DNA of 64,000 nt from Bufo bufo (taxonomy: Eukaryota > Chordata > Amphibia > Anura > Bufonidae): positions 106,504,220 through 106,568,219 of the forward strand of contig NC_053392.1 in assembly GCF_905171765.1 (NCBI RefSeq). The letters are read 5' to 3'. The notes under the pieces were generated by a model that did no database searches, was not told the origin of the DNA, and was given only the letters and a program-made list of their open reading frames with translations. The translations under genes were made by a program, and so were the position numbers. How positions within the stretch are numbered: position 1 is the first letter of the stretch; every line of letters starts with the position of its first letter. Below, piece by piece: positions 1-10,987 of this stretch.

Positions 1-347
1 TTTATAGTATCTGTAAGTGATCAAAACTGATCACGGTCAGATCTATAATAGTATTAGTGTCACTTTAGTTCGCCCTCCACCCAAAACGCAGTGTTTGCCC
101 GATCAGGCCTGATCGGTCGCCCACACGTGCGTTCACCCACGCCCGCCCCACCGCAGTGACAAAAAAAATTTTGTTTTTTGATCACTGCACATTCACTTTA
201 CAAGCACTGCGGCGATAAAAAAATCAGTTTTGATATTTTTTATCAACCGCAGCAGCCTCCGGTACTTCGCTAGCCTCCCCTTTGTAAGACAGGTTTGCTT
301 TTTTTCTTGGGTAGTCTCAGGGAATACCCCTAAATTTAGTAGTCCAA

Positions 348-2300
348 ATGTCAAACAGGGGGTATTCTTCTGAAGAGGCCTACAGGATTCTGACCCAGTC
401 GGATGAGGAGTGGGAACCCTCATCTGATGAATCTAGCGGGTCAGAATATGAACCTGTGGAAAGCAGTGGCTCTCTGACCCAAAGTTCGGACGAGGAGGTG
501 GAGGTCCCTGGCAGCACCAGGCGTACCCGGCCCCGTGTCGCTAGACCACAGGTTACGCAGGATCCGTTTCAAGAGCAGCAGAGTGGGGCTGTCGCTGCCG
601 GATCACGTGGTGAGGCATACACCAGCAGCGCAGCCCTTCCTGGACCTAGTACCAGCACTGCCGTACAACATGGTGACGTGGCGAGCACCAGAAGGGCAGT
701 TGAAGCTGGTACGGTGGCACGTGCACTAGTTACCCCGTCGCAGCCACCGCGCAGACAGGCCCGTAGAGCCCCTAGAATCCCTGAGGTGCTGGCAAACCCT
801 GATTGGCAGTCACCAACTTCAGCCGCACCTGTAGTTCCCCCTTTCACCGCCCAGTCTGGAGTTCGGGTTGAGACGGCTCAAATCGGTTCGGCCCTGGGAT
901 TTTTTGAGCTGTTCTTGACTGCGGAGCTCTTGGACTTAGTCGTGGCAGAAACAAATCGGTATGCCACACAATTTATATCCGCCAACCCGGGAAGCTCTTA
1001 TGCCCAGTCTTTCCGGTGGAAACCAGTCCAAGTTTCCGAAATTAAAATTTTTTTGGGCCTTCTCCTCAACATGGGTCTAACTAAAAAGCATGAATTGCGG
1101 TCATATTGGTCCACGAACCCAATTCATCACATGCCCATGTTCTCTGCTGCTATGTCCAGGACACGATTTGAGACCATCCTACGTTTTCTGCATTTTAGCG
1201 ACAACACCACCTCCCGTCCCAGAGGCCACCCAGCTTTTGACCGGCTCCACAAAATTCGGCCCCTCATAGACCATTTCAACCAGAAATTTGCAGATTTGTA
1301 TACCCCTGAGCAAAACATCTGCGTAGACGAGTCCCTAATACATTTTACCGGGCGCCTTGGCTTCAAACAATACATCCCAAGCAAGCGTGCCCGGTATGGG
1401 GTCAAATTGTATAAGCTCTGTGAAAGGGCCACAGGCTATACCCACAAATTTCGGATCTATGAGGGAAAAGATCAGACCCTGGAGCCGGTCGGTTGCCCTG
1501 ACTACCTGGGGAGCAGTGGGAAGACAGTCTGGGACTTGGTGTCACCCTTATTCGGCAAGGGGTACCATCTTTATGTGGACAATTTCTACACAAGTGTGGC
1601 CCTCTTTAGGCATTTGTTTCTAGAACGGATTTGCGCCTGTGGCACCGCGCGAACTAGTCGCGTGGGCTTCCCCCAACGGCTTGTAACCACCCGTCTTGCA
1701 AGGGGGGAGAGGGCTGCCTTGTGTAACGAAGAACTGCTCGCGGTGAAATGGAGAGACAAGCGTGACGTTTACATGCTCTCCTCCATTCACGCAGACACGA
1801 CAATCCAAATTGAAAGGGCAACCCGTGTCATTGAAAAGCCCCTCTCAGTCCACGACTATAATGCGCTCATGGGAGGGGTGGACTTCAATGACCAGATGTT
1901 GGCTCCCTATTTAGTTTCCCGCAGAACCAGACGCTGGTATAAGAAGGTGTCTGTATATTTAATTCAATTGGCGCTGTACAATAGTTTTGTTCTCTACAGT
2001 AAGGCTGGGAGAACACGATCTTTCCTCAAATTCCAGGAAGAGATCATCGAGAACCTCCTTTACCCAGGAGGTTCCGTGGCCCCATCCACCAGTGTAGTTA
2101 GCCGTCTACACGAGCGACATTTCCCCAGTGTCGTTGCTGGTACCTCAACCCAACCGCCACCCCGAAAAAAATGTCGTGTCTGTAGCAGGAGTGGAATAAG
2201 GCGTGACACCCGCTATTTCTGTCCTGACTGTCCTGACCACCCTGCCCTATGCTTTGGTGAGTGTTTCCGGAAGTACCACACACAGGTACACCTAGCATAG
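348..2300 (+). CDS. piggyBac-family transposase (DDE_Tnp_1_7 plus C-terminal zinc domain)
   Basis: A DDD transposase that excises and inserts piggyBac DNA at TTAA by a cut-and-paste reaction in the nucleus. The 650-residue frame has no internal stop. Residues 1-60 are acidic and Ser/Glu-rich (repeated SSDE-type motifs), and 60-170 are a low-complexity Arg/Pro/Ala linker. The catalytic core covers about 180-560, with candidate catalytic aspartates D327 (ICVDES), D411 (YVDNFYTS) and D512 (GGVDFNDQM), the three contexts typical of the family. The C-terminus (609-648) has C609, C612, C625, C628, C635, C639, H644 and H648, matching the cross-brace zinc domain that binds transposon ends. Length fits the family (about 550-650). 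The ATG at 348 (ccaaATGtca) is the first in frame and yields the acidic N-terminus. It could instead be a domesticated copy, but the surrounding transposon sequence argues against that. Confidence 0.93.
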   Translation: MSNRGYSSEEAYRILTQSDEEWEPSSDESSGSEYEPVESSGSLTQSSDEEVEVPGSTRRTRPRVARPQVTQDPFQEQQSGAVAAGSRGEAYTSSAALPGPSTSTAVQHGDVASTRRAVEAGTVARALVTPSQPPRRQARRAPRIPEVLANPDWQSPTSAAPVVPPFTAQSGVRVETAQIGSALGFFELFLTAELLDLVVAETNRYATQFISANPGSSYAQSFRWKPVQVSEIKIFLGLLLNMGLTKKHELRSYWSTNPIHHMPMFSAAMSRTRFETILRFLHFSDNTTSRPRGHPAFDRLHKIRPLIDHFNQKFADLYTPEQNICVDESLIHFTGRLGFKQYIPSKRARYGVKLYKLCERATGYTHKFRIYEGKDQTLEPVGCPDYLGSSGKTVWDLVSPLFGKGYHLYVDNFYTSVALFRHLFLERICACGTARTSRVGFPQRLVTTRLARGERAALCNEELLAVKWRDKRDVYMLSSIHADTTIQIERATRVIEKPLSVHDYNALMGGVDFNDQMLAPYLVSRRTRRWYKKVSVYLIQLALYNSFVLYSKAGRTRSFLKFQEEIIENLLYPGGSVAPSTSVVSRLHERHFPSVVAGTSTQPPPRKKCRVCSRSGIRRDTRYFCPDCPDHPALCFGECFRKYHTQVHLA

Positions 2301-2572
2301 GGATTGCATCTCACAGGACAGGCACACAGGGCTATTAGGGCCCTTTTACTCACAGCTGCTGCAAACCTCTCCTTTCACCTGGGATAAAGTGCATAATGTA
2401 CTTCGCCACATCTTTGGGCAATTTGCGCTTTGCACATTGTCCCATGGGGAAGGAGAGGTTTGTTCTATAAAGGTAAAAAAAACTAAACAAAAAAAAAATT
2501 ACCGGTAAGTAAAAAAGTTAAACGTTCAGTTAAAAAAGTTAAAAAAAAGTTTCTATGTTCTGTTCAACAGTT

Positions 2573-2578
2573 AATAAA
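2573..2578 (+). promoter_or_regulatory. AATAAA polyadenylation signal of the piggyBac transcript
   Basis: AATAAA lies about 270 bases after the transposase stop, in a position suited to end the transposase mRNA. A T-rich stretch follows at 2592-2630. This is inference from motif and position only. Confidence 0.5.
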
Positions 2579-3149
2579 TTTATTGCGTTGCGGCCTGGTT
2601 TTTTCTTTTTTGTTTTGTTTTTTTTACCTTTCAGGTGGACCAACCGATCGACTAGCTGCAGCACTGATGTGCATTCTGACAGAAGCATTGCGCTGCTGTC
2701 AGATTACACGCAAGTCGGTGTATGCGGCGCTGCAAGACGAGATTTCTCCTCTGCAGTAAAAGATATGTTTGCCGAGGCATATGAGCTGAGGAGGTGGCGG
2801 TGTTCATATACTTTGGCAAACACTTTGTATATATAAAAAAAAAAATCCCGGCAATGATTTATTCATCCACATCGATTGATGTGAATGGAGAAATCTGGTT
2901 TGCCAGGGCATACGAGCTGAAGTGGGTATGGATGTTGGGCGGAGCTCCTATGTCCTGGCAGACGCCTTTCCCCTCCTTTTTTTTTTTTTGGCAGAGATTT
3001 TTTCATCCACATTGATCGATGCGAATGAAGAAATCTGTGCCGTTCATTTTTTTCTTTCAGCCCAGAGGCTGGACGGAAAAAAAAAATCTCATTACCCGTA
3101 TGCTCAATATAAGGAGAATAGCAGAAACTCCTAATGCTGGGCATACATG

Positions 3150-4980
3150 TAATGATTGCGGAGACCCTCAAATGCCAGGGCAGTACAAACACCCCACAAA
3201 TAACACCATTTTGGAAAGAAGACACCCCAAGGTATTCGCTGAGGGGCATATTGAGTCCATGAAAGATTGAAATTTTTGTCCCAAGTTAGCGGAAAGGGAG
3301 ACTTTGTGAGAACAAAATCAAAAAAATCAATTTCCGCTAACTTGTGCCAAAATTATTTTTTTTCTATGAACTCGCCATGCCCCTCATTGAATACCTTGGG
3401 GTGTCTTCTTTCCAAAATGGGGTCACATGTGGGGTATTTATACTGCCCTGGCATTTTAGGGGCCCCAAAGCGTGAGAAGAAGTCTGGTATCCAAATGTCT
3501 AAAAATGCCCTCCTAAAAGGAATTTGGGCCCCTTTGCCCACCTAGGCTGCAAAAAAGTGTCACACATGTGGTATCTCCGTATTCAGCAGAAGTTGGGGAA
3601 TATGTTTTGGGGTGTCATTTTACATATACCCATGCTGGGTGAGATAAATATCTTGGTCAAATGCCAACTTTGTATAAAAAAAATGGGAAAAGTTGTCTTT
3701 TGCCAAGATATTTATCTCACCCAGCATGGGTATATGTAAAATGACACCCCAAAACACATTCCCCACCTTCTCCTGAGTACGGAGATACCAGATGTGTGAC
3801 ACTTTTTTGCAGCCTAGGTGGGCAAAGGGGCCCACATTCCAAAGAGCACCTTTCAGATTTCACAGGTCATTTACCTACTTACCAGACATTAGGGCCCCTG
3901 GAAAATGCCAGGGCAGTATAACTACCCCACAAGTGACCCCATTTTGGAAAGAAGACACCCCAAGGTATTCCGTGAGGGGCATGGCAAGTTCCTAGAATTT
4001 TTTATTTTTTGTCACAAGTTAGTGGAAAATGATGATTTTTTTTTTTTTTTTTTTTTTCTTACAAAGTCTCATATTCCACTAACTTGTGACAAAAAATAAA
4101 AACTTCCATGAACTCACTATGCCCATCAGCGAATACCTTGGGGTCTCTTCTTTCCAAAATGGGGTCACTTGTGGGGTAGTTATACTGCCCTGGCATTCTA
4201 GGGGCCCAAATGTGTGGTAAGGAGTTTGAAATCAAATTCAGTAAAAATTGACCTGTGAAATCCGAAAGGTGCTCTTTGGAATATGGGCCCCTTTGCCCAC
4301 CTAGGCTGCAAAAAAGTGTCACACATCTGGTATCCCCGTACTCAGGAGAAGTTGAGGAATGTGTTTTGGGGTGTCTTTTTACATATACCCATGCTGGGTG
4401 AGATAAATATCTTGGCAAAAGACAACTTTTCCCATTTTTTTATACAAAGTTGTCATTTGACCAAGATATTTATCTCACCCAGCATGGGTATATGTAAAAA
4501 GACACCCCAAAACACATTCCTCAACTTCTCCTGAGTACGGGGATACCAGATGTGTGACACTTTTTTGCAGCCTAGGTGGGCAAAGGGGCCCATATTCCAA
4601 AGAGCACCTTTCGGATTTCACAGGTCATTTTTTACTGAATTTGATTTCAAACTCCTTACCACACATTTGGGCCCCTAGAATGCCAGGGCAGTATAACTAC
4701 CCCACAAGTGACCCCATTTTGGAAAGAAGAGACCCCAAGGTATTCGCTGATGGGCATAGTGAGTTCATAGAACTTTTTATTTTTTGTCACAAGTTAGTGG
4801 AATATGAGACTTTGTAAGAAAAAAAAAAAAAAAAAAAAAATCATCATTTTCCGCTAACTTGTGACAAAAAATAAAAAGTTCTATGAACTCACTATGCCCA
4901 TCAGCGAATACCTTAGGGTGTGTACTTTCCGAAATGGGGTCATTTGTGGGGTGTTTGTACTGTCTGGGCATTGTAGAACC
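3150..4980. repeat. hierarchical palindrome in piggyBac 3' region
   Basis: The same ~330-425 bp arm occurs four times in alternating orientation. Arms 3330-3660 and 3690-4010 face each other around ~3677. Arms 4012-4435 and 4445-4866 face each other around ~4439 and look nearly identical. Partial arms at 3150-3290 and 4850-4975 complete a larger inverted repeat centred near 4050. The loops at 3677 and 4439 (GTATAAAAAAAATGGG and its complement) are themselves inverted with respect to each other, so the second palindrome is a flipped copy of the first. Homopolymer A or T runs sit at the 4030-4060 and 4818-4840 junctions. No coding potential is evident. Confidence 0.85.
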
Positions 4981-5441
4981 TCAGGAAACATGACAGGTGC
5001 TCAGAAAGTCAGAGCTGCTTCAAAAAGCGGAAATTCACATTTTTGTACCATAGTTTGTAAACGCTATAACTTTTACCCAAACCATTTTTTTTCTACCCAA
5101 ACATTTTTTTTTTATCAAAGACATGTAGAACTATAAATTTAGAGCAAAATTTCTATATGGATGTCGTTTTTTTTGCAAAATTTTACAACTGAAAGTGAAA
5201 AATGTCATTTTTTTGCAAAAAAATCGTTAAATTTCGATTAATAACAAAAAAAGTAAAAATGTCAGCAGCAATGAAATACCACCAAATGAAAGCTCTATTA
5301 GTGAGAAGAAAAGGAGGTAAAATTCATTTGGGTGGTAAGTTGCATGACCGAGCAATAAACGGTGAAAGTAGTGTAGGTCAGAAGTGTAAAAAGTGGCCTG
5401 GTCTTTCAGGGTGTTTAAGCACTGGGGGCTGAGGTGGTTAA

Positions 5442-5661
5442 CTTATATAAAAAATTGTTAAAAAAATTCCACCCCATTTGGAATTTTCCCCCGCTCTCCA
5501 CTAAATTGTATGCAACCTTAAATGGTGCCATTAGAAAGTACAACTTGTCCCACAGAAAATAAGCCCTCATAAGGCTATGTGAACTAAAAAATAAAAATGT
5601 TATTACTCTGGGAAGGTGGGGAGTGAAAAACAAAAGCACAAAAACGTAAAATCGCCCGTTC
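5442..5661. other. short unique spacer
   Basis: AT-rich sequence between the piggyBac right end and the next hAT element. It resembles frog repeat sequence (runs such as AAAAATAAAAATG), but I recognise no gene or complete element. Confidence 0.4.
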
Positions 5662-5669
5662 CTCTAAGG

Positions 5670-6933
5670 CAGGGGTGGGGAACCTCCGGCCCGAGGGCCG
5701 TATGCGGCCCACGGTATCATTTCATGTGGCCCCCGGCCCCCTGCCAGAACATAATGTGAAAATGCTTATGACCCCTTCCATTATGGAAGCGGTCATTAGC
5801 ATACGGGAGGCACAGGAAGGTGAGAACAGCACTGCACTGGCTGTCCTCACCTTCCCTGGTCTTCTTTCAGCCCCACACTGTGTCCTGACACATCCAGCGT
5901 CAGGACGCAGTGCACGTAGACGTGCACTATGACCTGACGCTGTGCGGTGTGAGGTGACAATATAGTGCGGCAGGAAGAAGAACAGGGAGGGTAAGTGAAT
6001 CTGCCAAGAGGCAGCGCCGTACGGAGCTGGAGAGGTAAGTTTATTTGTTTATCTTAAATACAGTATCTGATCTGATGTCTGATTGGGGCTGATCTGAGGC
6101 TAAAGGAGGGTGGGGAGGGTCTGATGGGGGTCTGATCTGAGGCTTGGGAGGGTCTGATCTGAGGCTGGGGGTGTCTGATCTGAGGCTGGGGTTTGATAGG
6201 GGTCTGATCTGAGACTAGGGGGTCTGATGGGGGCTGATCTGAGGCTGGGGAGGGTCTGATGGGGGCTGATCTGAGGCTAGGGAGGGTATTATGAAGGTCT
6301 GATCTGAGGCTGGGGGGTCTTATAGGGGCTGATCTGACCCTGGGGGGTCTGATGGGGGCTGATCTGAGGCTGGGCGTCTGATCCGGGTCTGTTCTGAGGC
6401 TTAGAGGTCTGATGGGAGTCTGATCTGAGGCTGATGTAGGCCTGGGGGGTCTGATCTGAGGCTGATGTAGGCCTGGGGGGTCTGATAGGAGGCTGATTTC
6501 AGGCTGATGGAGGTGGGGGCAGATATTTTGCTGAGAAAGGGACAAAGGCAGGGACAGTTGCGAAGAAAGAGGCAGGGAGAGTGAAAGCTGGGTGAACCCC
6601 TCTCTGGACCCCCTGGGTTTAGCTTCCTGCCATTAATGTCAAATAAGTAACATTCTGAACTTAAAAATTAGACTGCTATGTGTGGTCAATATGGCGCCTG
6701 TATTGTATGTAATATACTGTATATATATAGTGCAGGCGCTATTTTGTGCTGCAAAAATACAGCCCTCTAGATTATTTTAATTGAAGTGCAATTTCTGTAA
6801 CTTATCCCTAAGTCAATTATATGTTTGACCAAATACAGCAGTAAAAAAATTTTATTGAGAATTTTGTATGGCCCCCGAATGATGTTACAAATATCCAAAT
6901 GGCCCTTGGCAGCAAAATGGTTCCCCACCGCTG
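5670..6933. mobile_element. non-autonomous hAT element with 8-bp TSD
   Basis: The left end reads CAGGGGTGGGGAACC and the right end is GGTTCCCCACCGCTG, a 14/15 inverted match. The flanks are identical 8-bp duplications CTCTAAGG (5662-5669 and 6934-6941). An 8-bp TSD and CAG..CTG ends are the hallmark of hAT transposons. No transposase is present. The interior contains a GGTCTGATCTGAGGCTGGG minisatellite. The element is 1264 bp. Confidence 0.93.
6069..6510. repeat. minisatellite, ~20-bp GGTCTGATCTGAGGCTGGG units
   Basis: Degenerate tandem units built from TCTGATCTGAGGCTGGGG and TCTGATGGGGGCTGATCTGAGG fill much of the hAT interior. An open minus-strand frame crossing it (about 6054-6545, Arg/Pro/Ser-rich) is a by-product of the repeat and not a gene. 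Confidence 0.85.
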
Positions 6934-7144
6934 CTCTAAGGGCTAAGACAACAGTGAAAGAAAACTGACCTAAATATTGAGTTATGTGGACAAATTTGTA
7001 TTTCATGCCCTATTTGGCTCGCTTTTAGCCTTACACATGGTGGTTTGTATGAGGCCTGATCTATTGAAGGAATATATGTGGGAAGATTCAGAACCTGAGA
7101 TGTATACAATGATAAGGTACTGTTATGTGGGGTTCAGTGACTTA

Positions 7145-7646
7145 GGGTACTTTCACACTAGCGTTATTCTTTTCTGGTATTTAGTTCCGTCCTAGTTTTA
7201 TCAGTTTTATTCTAATGCATTCTGAATGGAAAGCAATACGTTCAGTATGCATCAGGATGTCTTCAGTTCAGTCACTGTACGGTTTTTGGATTGAGAAGAT
7301 ACCTCAGCATGGTGCGGGATTTTCTCCGTCCAAAATTCCAGAACACTTGCCAGAATTCCAGGACCGGCATTATTTTCCATTGAAATGCATTAATGCCAGA
7401 TCTGGCCCCAAGTGTTCTGGAAAAACGCATCCGGTCTTGTGGTCTGCGCATGCGCAGACCTTTAAAATGTGAAAAAGATAAATACTAGATCCGGTTTTCC
7501 GGATGACAACCGGAGAGATGGATCCGATATTGCAATTCATTTGTGAGACGGATCCGCATCCGGATTCGTCTACAAATGGTATCCGTTTGCATACAGATTG
7601 CCGGAACTACCTGCCGGAATCCAACAACGCAAGTGTGAAAGTACCC
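7145..7646. mobile_element. TTA-flanked inverted-repeat MITE (PIF/Harbinger-like)
   Basis: The left end GGGTACTTTCACACTAGCG is mirrored at the right end by GGGTACTTTCACACTTGCG on the other strand. Both sides carry TTA (7142-7144, 7647-7649). A three-base TWA target duplication and GG-initial ends fit PIF/Harbinger MITEs. The interior is rich in GGATCCG-like motifs. No ORF of interest. Confidence 0.85.
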
Positions 7647-8004
7647 TTACTGGCATGTGTTAGGCTGTCTTCATGTCAGTGTTAGGATAAAGACCCCCCT
7701 TCTCCCTCACATACATCTGAGCTTATAAACGTATGCACATGAACGTATTTTTGGTCTGCATCCGATCTGCATTTTTTGAGGGCTGGATGCGTAGAAATTC
7801 AATTGGGCCGCAAAAGACGTGGCAGGACGTTCCGTGACGCAAAATGCGTAAAACACATGGCTGGTATCCCTGTTTTGTGGACTCCAAAAACGATGAAAGC
7901 AGTGAGACTGTATAGACCTTTTACTGTACTTGTCAAAGGCTGGAATTATGTAAAGAAAACTATTTTTATTGCCGCTGTGATGAGTCAAAGAAACGTGAAG
8001 GCGC

Positions 8005-8239
8005 TTAAAGGTGTATTCCCATTTTGAAAAATGTGGCCGGCCTCTTCATCCCAACCTGGGTACCCCCAGCAGGCCGGAGAAAGCCAAAGCAGCGGAGTTA
8101 CACAATTTAGTAACTCCCATACCCAGAAGCTATGCAGATTACATAACTCTTGATGGCCTCCTGGCATCCTCGAGTCGAGACAAAGAGGCTGGAGAAAGCC
8201 TAGCGGATATGTTTTTAAAAATGTGGAATATCCTTTTAA
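8005..8239. mobile_element. T2/Kolobok-type MITE
   Basis: TTAAAGGTGTATTCCCATTT at the left is matched in inverted orientation by AATGTGGAATATCCTTTTAA at the right. TTAA at both ends and the TTAAAGG start fit the T2 (Kolobok) MITEs that are abundant in frogs. The length is 235 bp. Confidence 0.75.
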
Positions 8240-8798
8240 GTGCCCGGCCCACCTTCTCCCTTCATGACGGAGCTCTCTGAGCCCTGCTGAAAGCCTGTAC
8301 GTGCACCATCAGTGACAGAGAGATACAGCTGACTTGTCAGTGACTACTGTGTGCAGTAAGCGCAGGTCCAGAGCGACCGGTATCTCTCTGATGGCACATG
8401 CACAGGTTTTCAGCCGCGCGCGGAGAGAGACCGTGCAGGCCGGGGCACTTCGGTGCCTCATTCACGCCACTTTGACCCTTCACGGGGACAATGAAAAGCA
8501 TTTTTAGAAGATTGCAGCCATGGACAAGTACAATAAAGGTACAGATAGAGTCACTGCGTCTGTAGCCATGTCGCCAGTTTTGTACGTGTTTTCTAGGTGA
8601 CGTGTTTCTCTAAGTAAATATGTAATAACTGGAAAAATTTTGTTATCATTTTAATAATAAGAAATTTATGAATTTGTCCTCAGAAAAAGTATTACCTTAG
8701 TCAGATCGCTCTTCATAGATCCCCGAGAGCAGAGAACAACCTCTCCACTACTCTGTTGGTGGCAAAGCGGTGACCACAGGGGCGACATCCTATGAGCC
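8240..8798. other. intergenic, no recognised feature
   Basis: GC-moderate sequence with no long open frame, tRNA or paired terminal repeat that I can support. It may contain degenerate T2-related sequence (CTCTCTGATGGCACATGCAC is palindrome-like with upstream CATCAGTGACAGAGAG). Confidence 0.4.
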
Positions 8799-8801
8799 TT
8801 A

Positions 8802-9417
8802 GGGCTCATGCACACGACCGTATGTCTTTTGCAGTCTGCAAAAATGGATCTGCAAAAAATACGGATGACATCTATGTGCATTCCGTATTTTGCGGAACGG
8901 AACAGCTGGCCCCAAATAGAACAGTGCTATCCTTGTCCGTAATGCGGACAATAACAGGATATGTTCTATTATTTTGCGGAACGGAAATACAGACATGCGG
9001 AAACTGAATGCAGACGTAACTTCCTTTTTTTTGCGGAACCATTGAAACGACTGGTTCTGTGTACGGTCCGGGAAAAAAAACAGAATGGACACGGAAAGAA
9101 AATACGTTCATGTGCATAGGGTACATTCACACGACTGTGCAGTGTTTTGCGGTCCACAAATTGCAGATCTGCAAAACATGGATACTGGCCATGGGCGTTC
9201 AGCACAGGGCCGGGCACTATATAGAAAATGCCTATTCTTGTCCGCAATTGCTTTAGATTTTTTGCGAATCCGCGGAACGGAACTATGGATGCGCACAGCA
9301 CATGGTGTGCTGTCCATATCTTTTGCAGCCCCATTGAAATGAATGGGTCCTCCTCACCTCTTCTGCAAAATGGCAGAACGGATACGGAGCCATTCATACG
9401 GTCGTGTGAATGTAGCC
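8802..9417. mobile_element. composite of two TTA-flanked inverted-repeat MITEs
   Basis: TTA flanks both outer ends (8799-8801, 9418-9420). The first unit starts GGGCTCATGCACACGACCG and its complement ends near 9117. The second starts GGGTACATTCACACGAC at 9119 and ends with the complement of GGCTACATTCACACGAC at 9417. The two units share the same interior words (TTTTGCGGAACGG, GGATCTGCAAAA), so they are related copies fused end to end. Confidence 0.75.
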
Positions 9418-9439
9418 TTAGATTTATAGAACATAAATA

Positions 9440-10468
9440 CACTCACCTAAATAATTATTAGGAACACCTGTTCTATTTCTCATTAATGCAATTATCTAGT
9501 CAACCAATCACATGTCAGTTGCTTCAATGCATTTAGGGGTGTGGTCCTGGTCAAGACAATCTCCTGAACTCCAAACTGAATGTCAGAATGGGAAAGAAAG
9601 GTGATTTAAGCAATTTTGAGCGTGGCATGGTTGTTGGTGCCAGACGGGCCGGTCTGAGTATTTCACAATCTGCTCAGTTACTGGGATTTTCACGCACAAC
9701 CATTTCTAGGGTTTACAAAGAATGGTGTGAAAAGGGAAAAACATCCAGTATGCGGCAGTCCTGTGGGCAAAAATGCCTTGTGGATGCTAGAGGTCAGAGG
9801 AGAATGGGCCGACTGATTCAAGCTGAAATAACCACTCGTTACAACCGAGGTATGCAGCAAAGCATTTGTGAAGCCACAACACGCACAACCTTGAGGCGGA
9901 TGGGCTACAACAGCAGAAGACCCCACCGGGTACCACTCATCTCCACTACAAATAGGAAAAAGAGGCTACAATTTGCACGAGCTCACCAAAATTGGACTGT
10001 TGAAGACTGGAAAAATGTTGCCTGGTCTGATGAGTCTCGATTTCTGTTGAGACATTCAAATGGTAGAGTCCGAATTTGGCGTAAACAGAATGAGAACATG
10101 TATCCATCATCTGATGGCTACTTCCAGCAGGATAATGCACCATGTCACAAAGCTCGAATCATTTCAAATTGGTTTCTTGAACATGACAATGAGTTCACTG
10201 TACTAAAATGGCCCCCACAGTCACCAGATCTCAACCCAATAGAGCATCTTTGGGATGTGGTGGAACGGGAGCTTCGTGCCCTGGATGTGCATCCCTCAAA
10301 TCTCCATCAACTGCAAGATGCTATCCTATCAATATGGGCCAACATTTCTAAAGAATGCTATCAGCACCTTGTTGAATCAATGCCACATAGAATTAAGGCA
10401 GTTCTGAAGGCAAAAGGGGGTCCAACACCGTATTAGTATGGTGTTCCTAATAATTCTTTAGGTGAGTG
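9440..10468 (+). mobile_element. Tc1-like transposon, DD36E spacing, internally deleted
   Basis: Perfectly placed terminal repeats (left CACTCACCTAAATAATTATT, right its near-complement AATAATTCTTTAGGTGAGTG) are flanked by TA on both sides (9438-9439, 10469-10470), the Tc1/mariner target duplication. The repeats are short (~28 bp). The element is 1029 bp, shorter than a full Tc1 element because part of the transposase is missing. Confidence 0.92.
9588..10436 (+). CDS. Tc1-like transposase with in-frame internal deletion
   Basis: 282 residues, open throughout. The N-terminal half (1-110) has two helix-turn-helix regions (for example SISQSAQLLGFSRTTISRV at 24-42) that bind the inverted repeats. 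Catalytic residues are D148 (AWSDES), D182 (QQDNAPCH) and E219 (SPDLNPIEHLW). The spacing D182 to E219 is 36 residues, the pattern reported for the DD36E (Incomer) branch of Tc1-like elements. Only 33 residues separate the first two aspartates, where full-length relatives have about 90, so the glycine-rich block between NENM and YPSSDGY is gone without a frame change. The protein is therefore probably inactive, although it could be translated. The ATG at 9588 is the first in frame after the left repeat. Confidence 0.88.
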   Translation: MGKKGDLSNFERGMVVGARRAGLSISQSAQLLGFSRTTISRVYKEWCEKGKTSSMRQSCGQKCLVDARGQRRMGRLIQAEITTRYNRGMQQSICEATTRTTLRRMGYNSRRPHRVPLISTTNRKKRLQFARAHQNWTVEDWKNVAWSDESRFLLRHSNGRVRIWRKQNENMYPSSDGYFQQDNAPCHKARIISNWFLEHDNEFTVLKWPPQSPDLNPIEHLWDVVERELRALDVHPSNLHQLQDAILSIWANISKECYQHLVESMPHRIKAVLKAKGGPTPY

Positions 10469-10470
10469 TA

Positions 10471-10839
10471 TATTTAATTATTAATGTTTCTAAACTTCCT
10501 AAGAAAGTTAAATTAATGATACAATTTTAATGGAAGATTTTTATTTTATTTTTTTGCTGAAGTTGGTATTGGTATCTTTTATTCCGACTCCAGCCAAAAA
10601 TAGCCCCGGCTCCAACTGCACAGCCCTTGCACAAACAAGCATAAAAAGTGGCAAAAGCCCTATATTGTGACTTTTTGTGGCCAGAATTCTGTAGTGTAGG
10701 GCGTGATAGATTCCCACATGAAGTCTTGTGCGGCCTCAGTTGTTCATCCCCTACCGTACTTTTACAGATGAATAGATGAGATATCTACTATGATGCTGAC
10801 CTCACTGTCACATTGTCTTCCGCCGTTATGAAATATGTT
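10471..10839. other. intergenic with hAT terminal fragment
   Basis: The segment 10571-10626 (ATTCCGACTCCAGCC..CACAGCCCTTG) resembles one end of a hAT-type repeat whose terminal sequence reads CAGGGCTGTGGAGTCGG in other copies. Its partner end is not visible. The rest is unrecognised. Confidence 0.45.
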
Positions 10840-10987
10840 TTAAAGGGTAACGGTCATGCTTTCATCAAAAAATCTATTTTAGTATATGTTACTGCAGCAG
10901 CATTATTCATAAAGCAATCTTTAGTTTTTTCACATACCACTGTTTTCCTTGAGTTTTTCCCTTAGTTACGGCTGTCTAAACATTTAC

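Larger units (their letters stand above)
1..5437 (+). mobile_element. piggyBac element, left end outside window
   Basis: The block holds a piggyBac-type transposase, a long 3' region and a right terminus reading ...GGGGGCTGAGGTGG followed by TTAA at 5438-5441, the target site used by piggyBac elements. The matching left TTAA and terminal repeat must lie upstream of base 1. The 3' region (2301-5437) is AT-rich with repeated subterminal motifs around ATCGAT (2869-2887, 3001-3030) and the large palindrome described separately. Because the coding frame is open and the right end is intact, this could be an autonomous or recently active copy, but the left end is needed to judge that. Confidence 0.85.

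Noticed and set aside
3267..4971. Several 60-120 residue frames on both strands that resemble one another
   Set aside because: They are the same sequence read in the four arms of the piggyBac palindrome, not a gene family.
6054..6545. 163-residue minus-strand Pro/Arg/Ser-rich frame
   Set aside because: It coincides with the tandem repeat inside a hAT element, so composition explains it.
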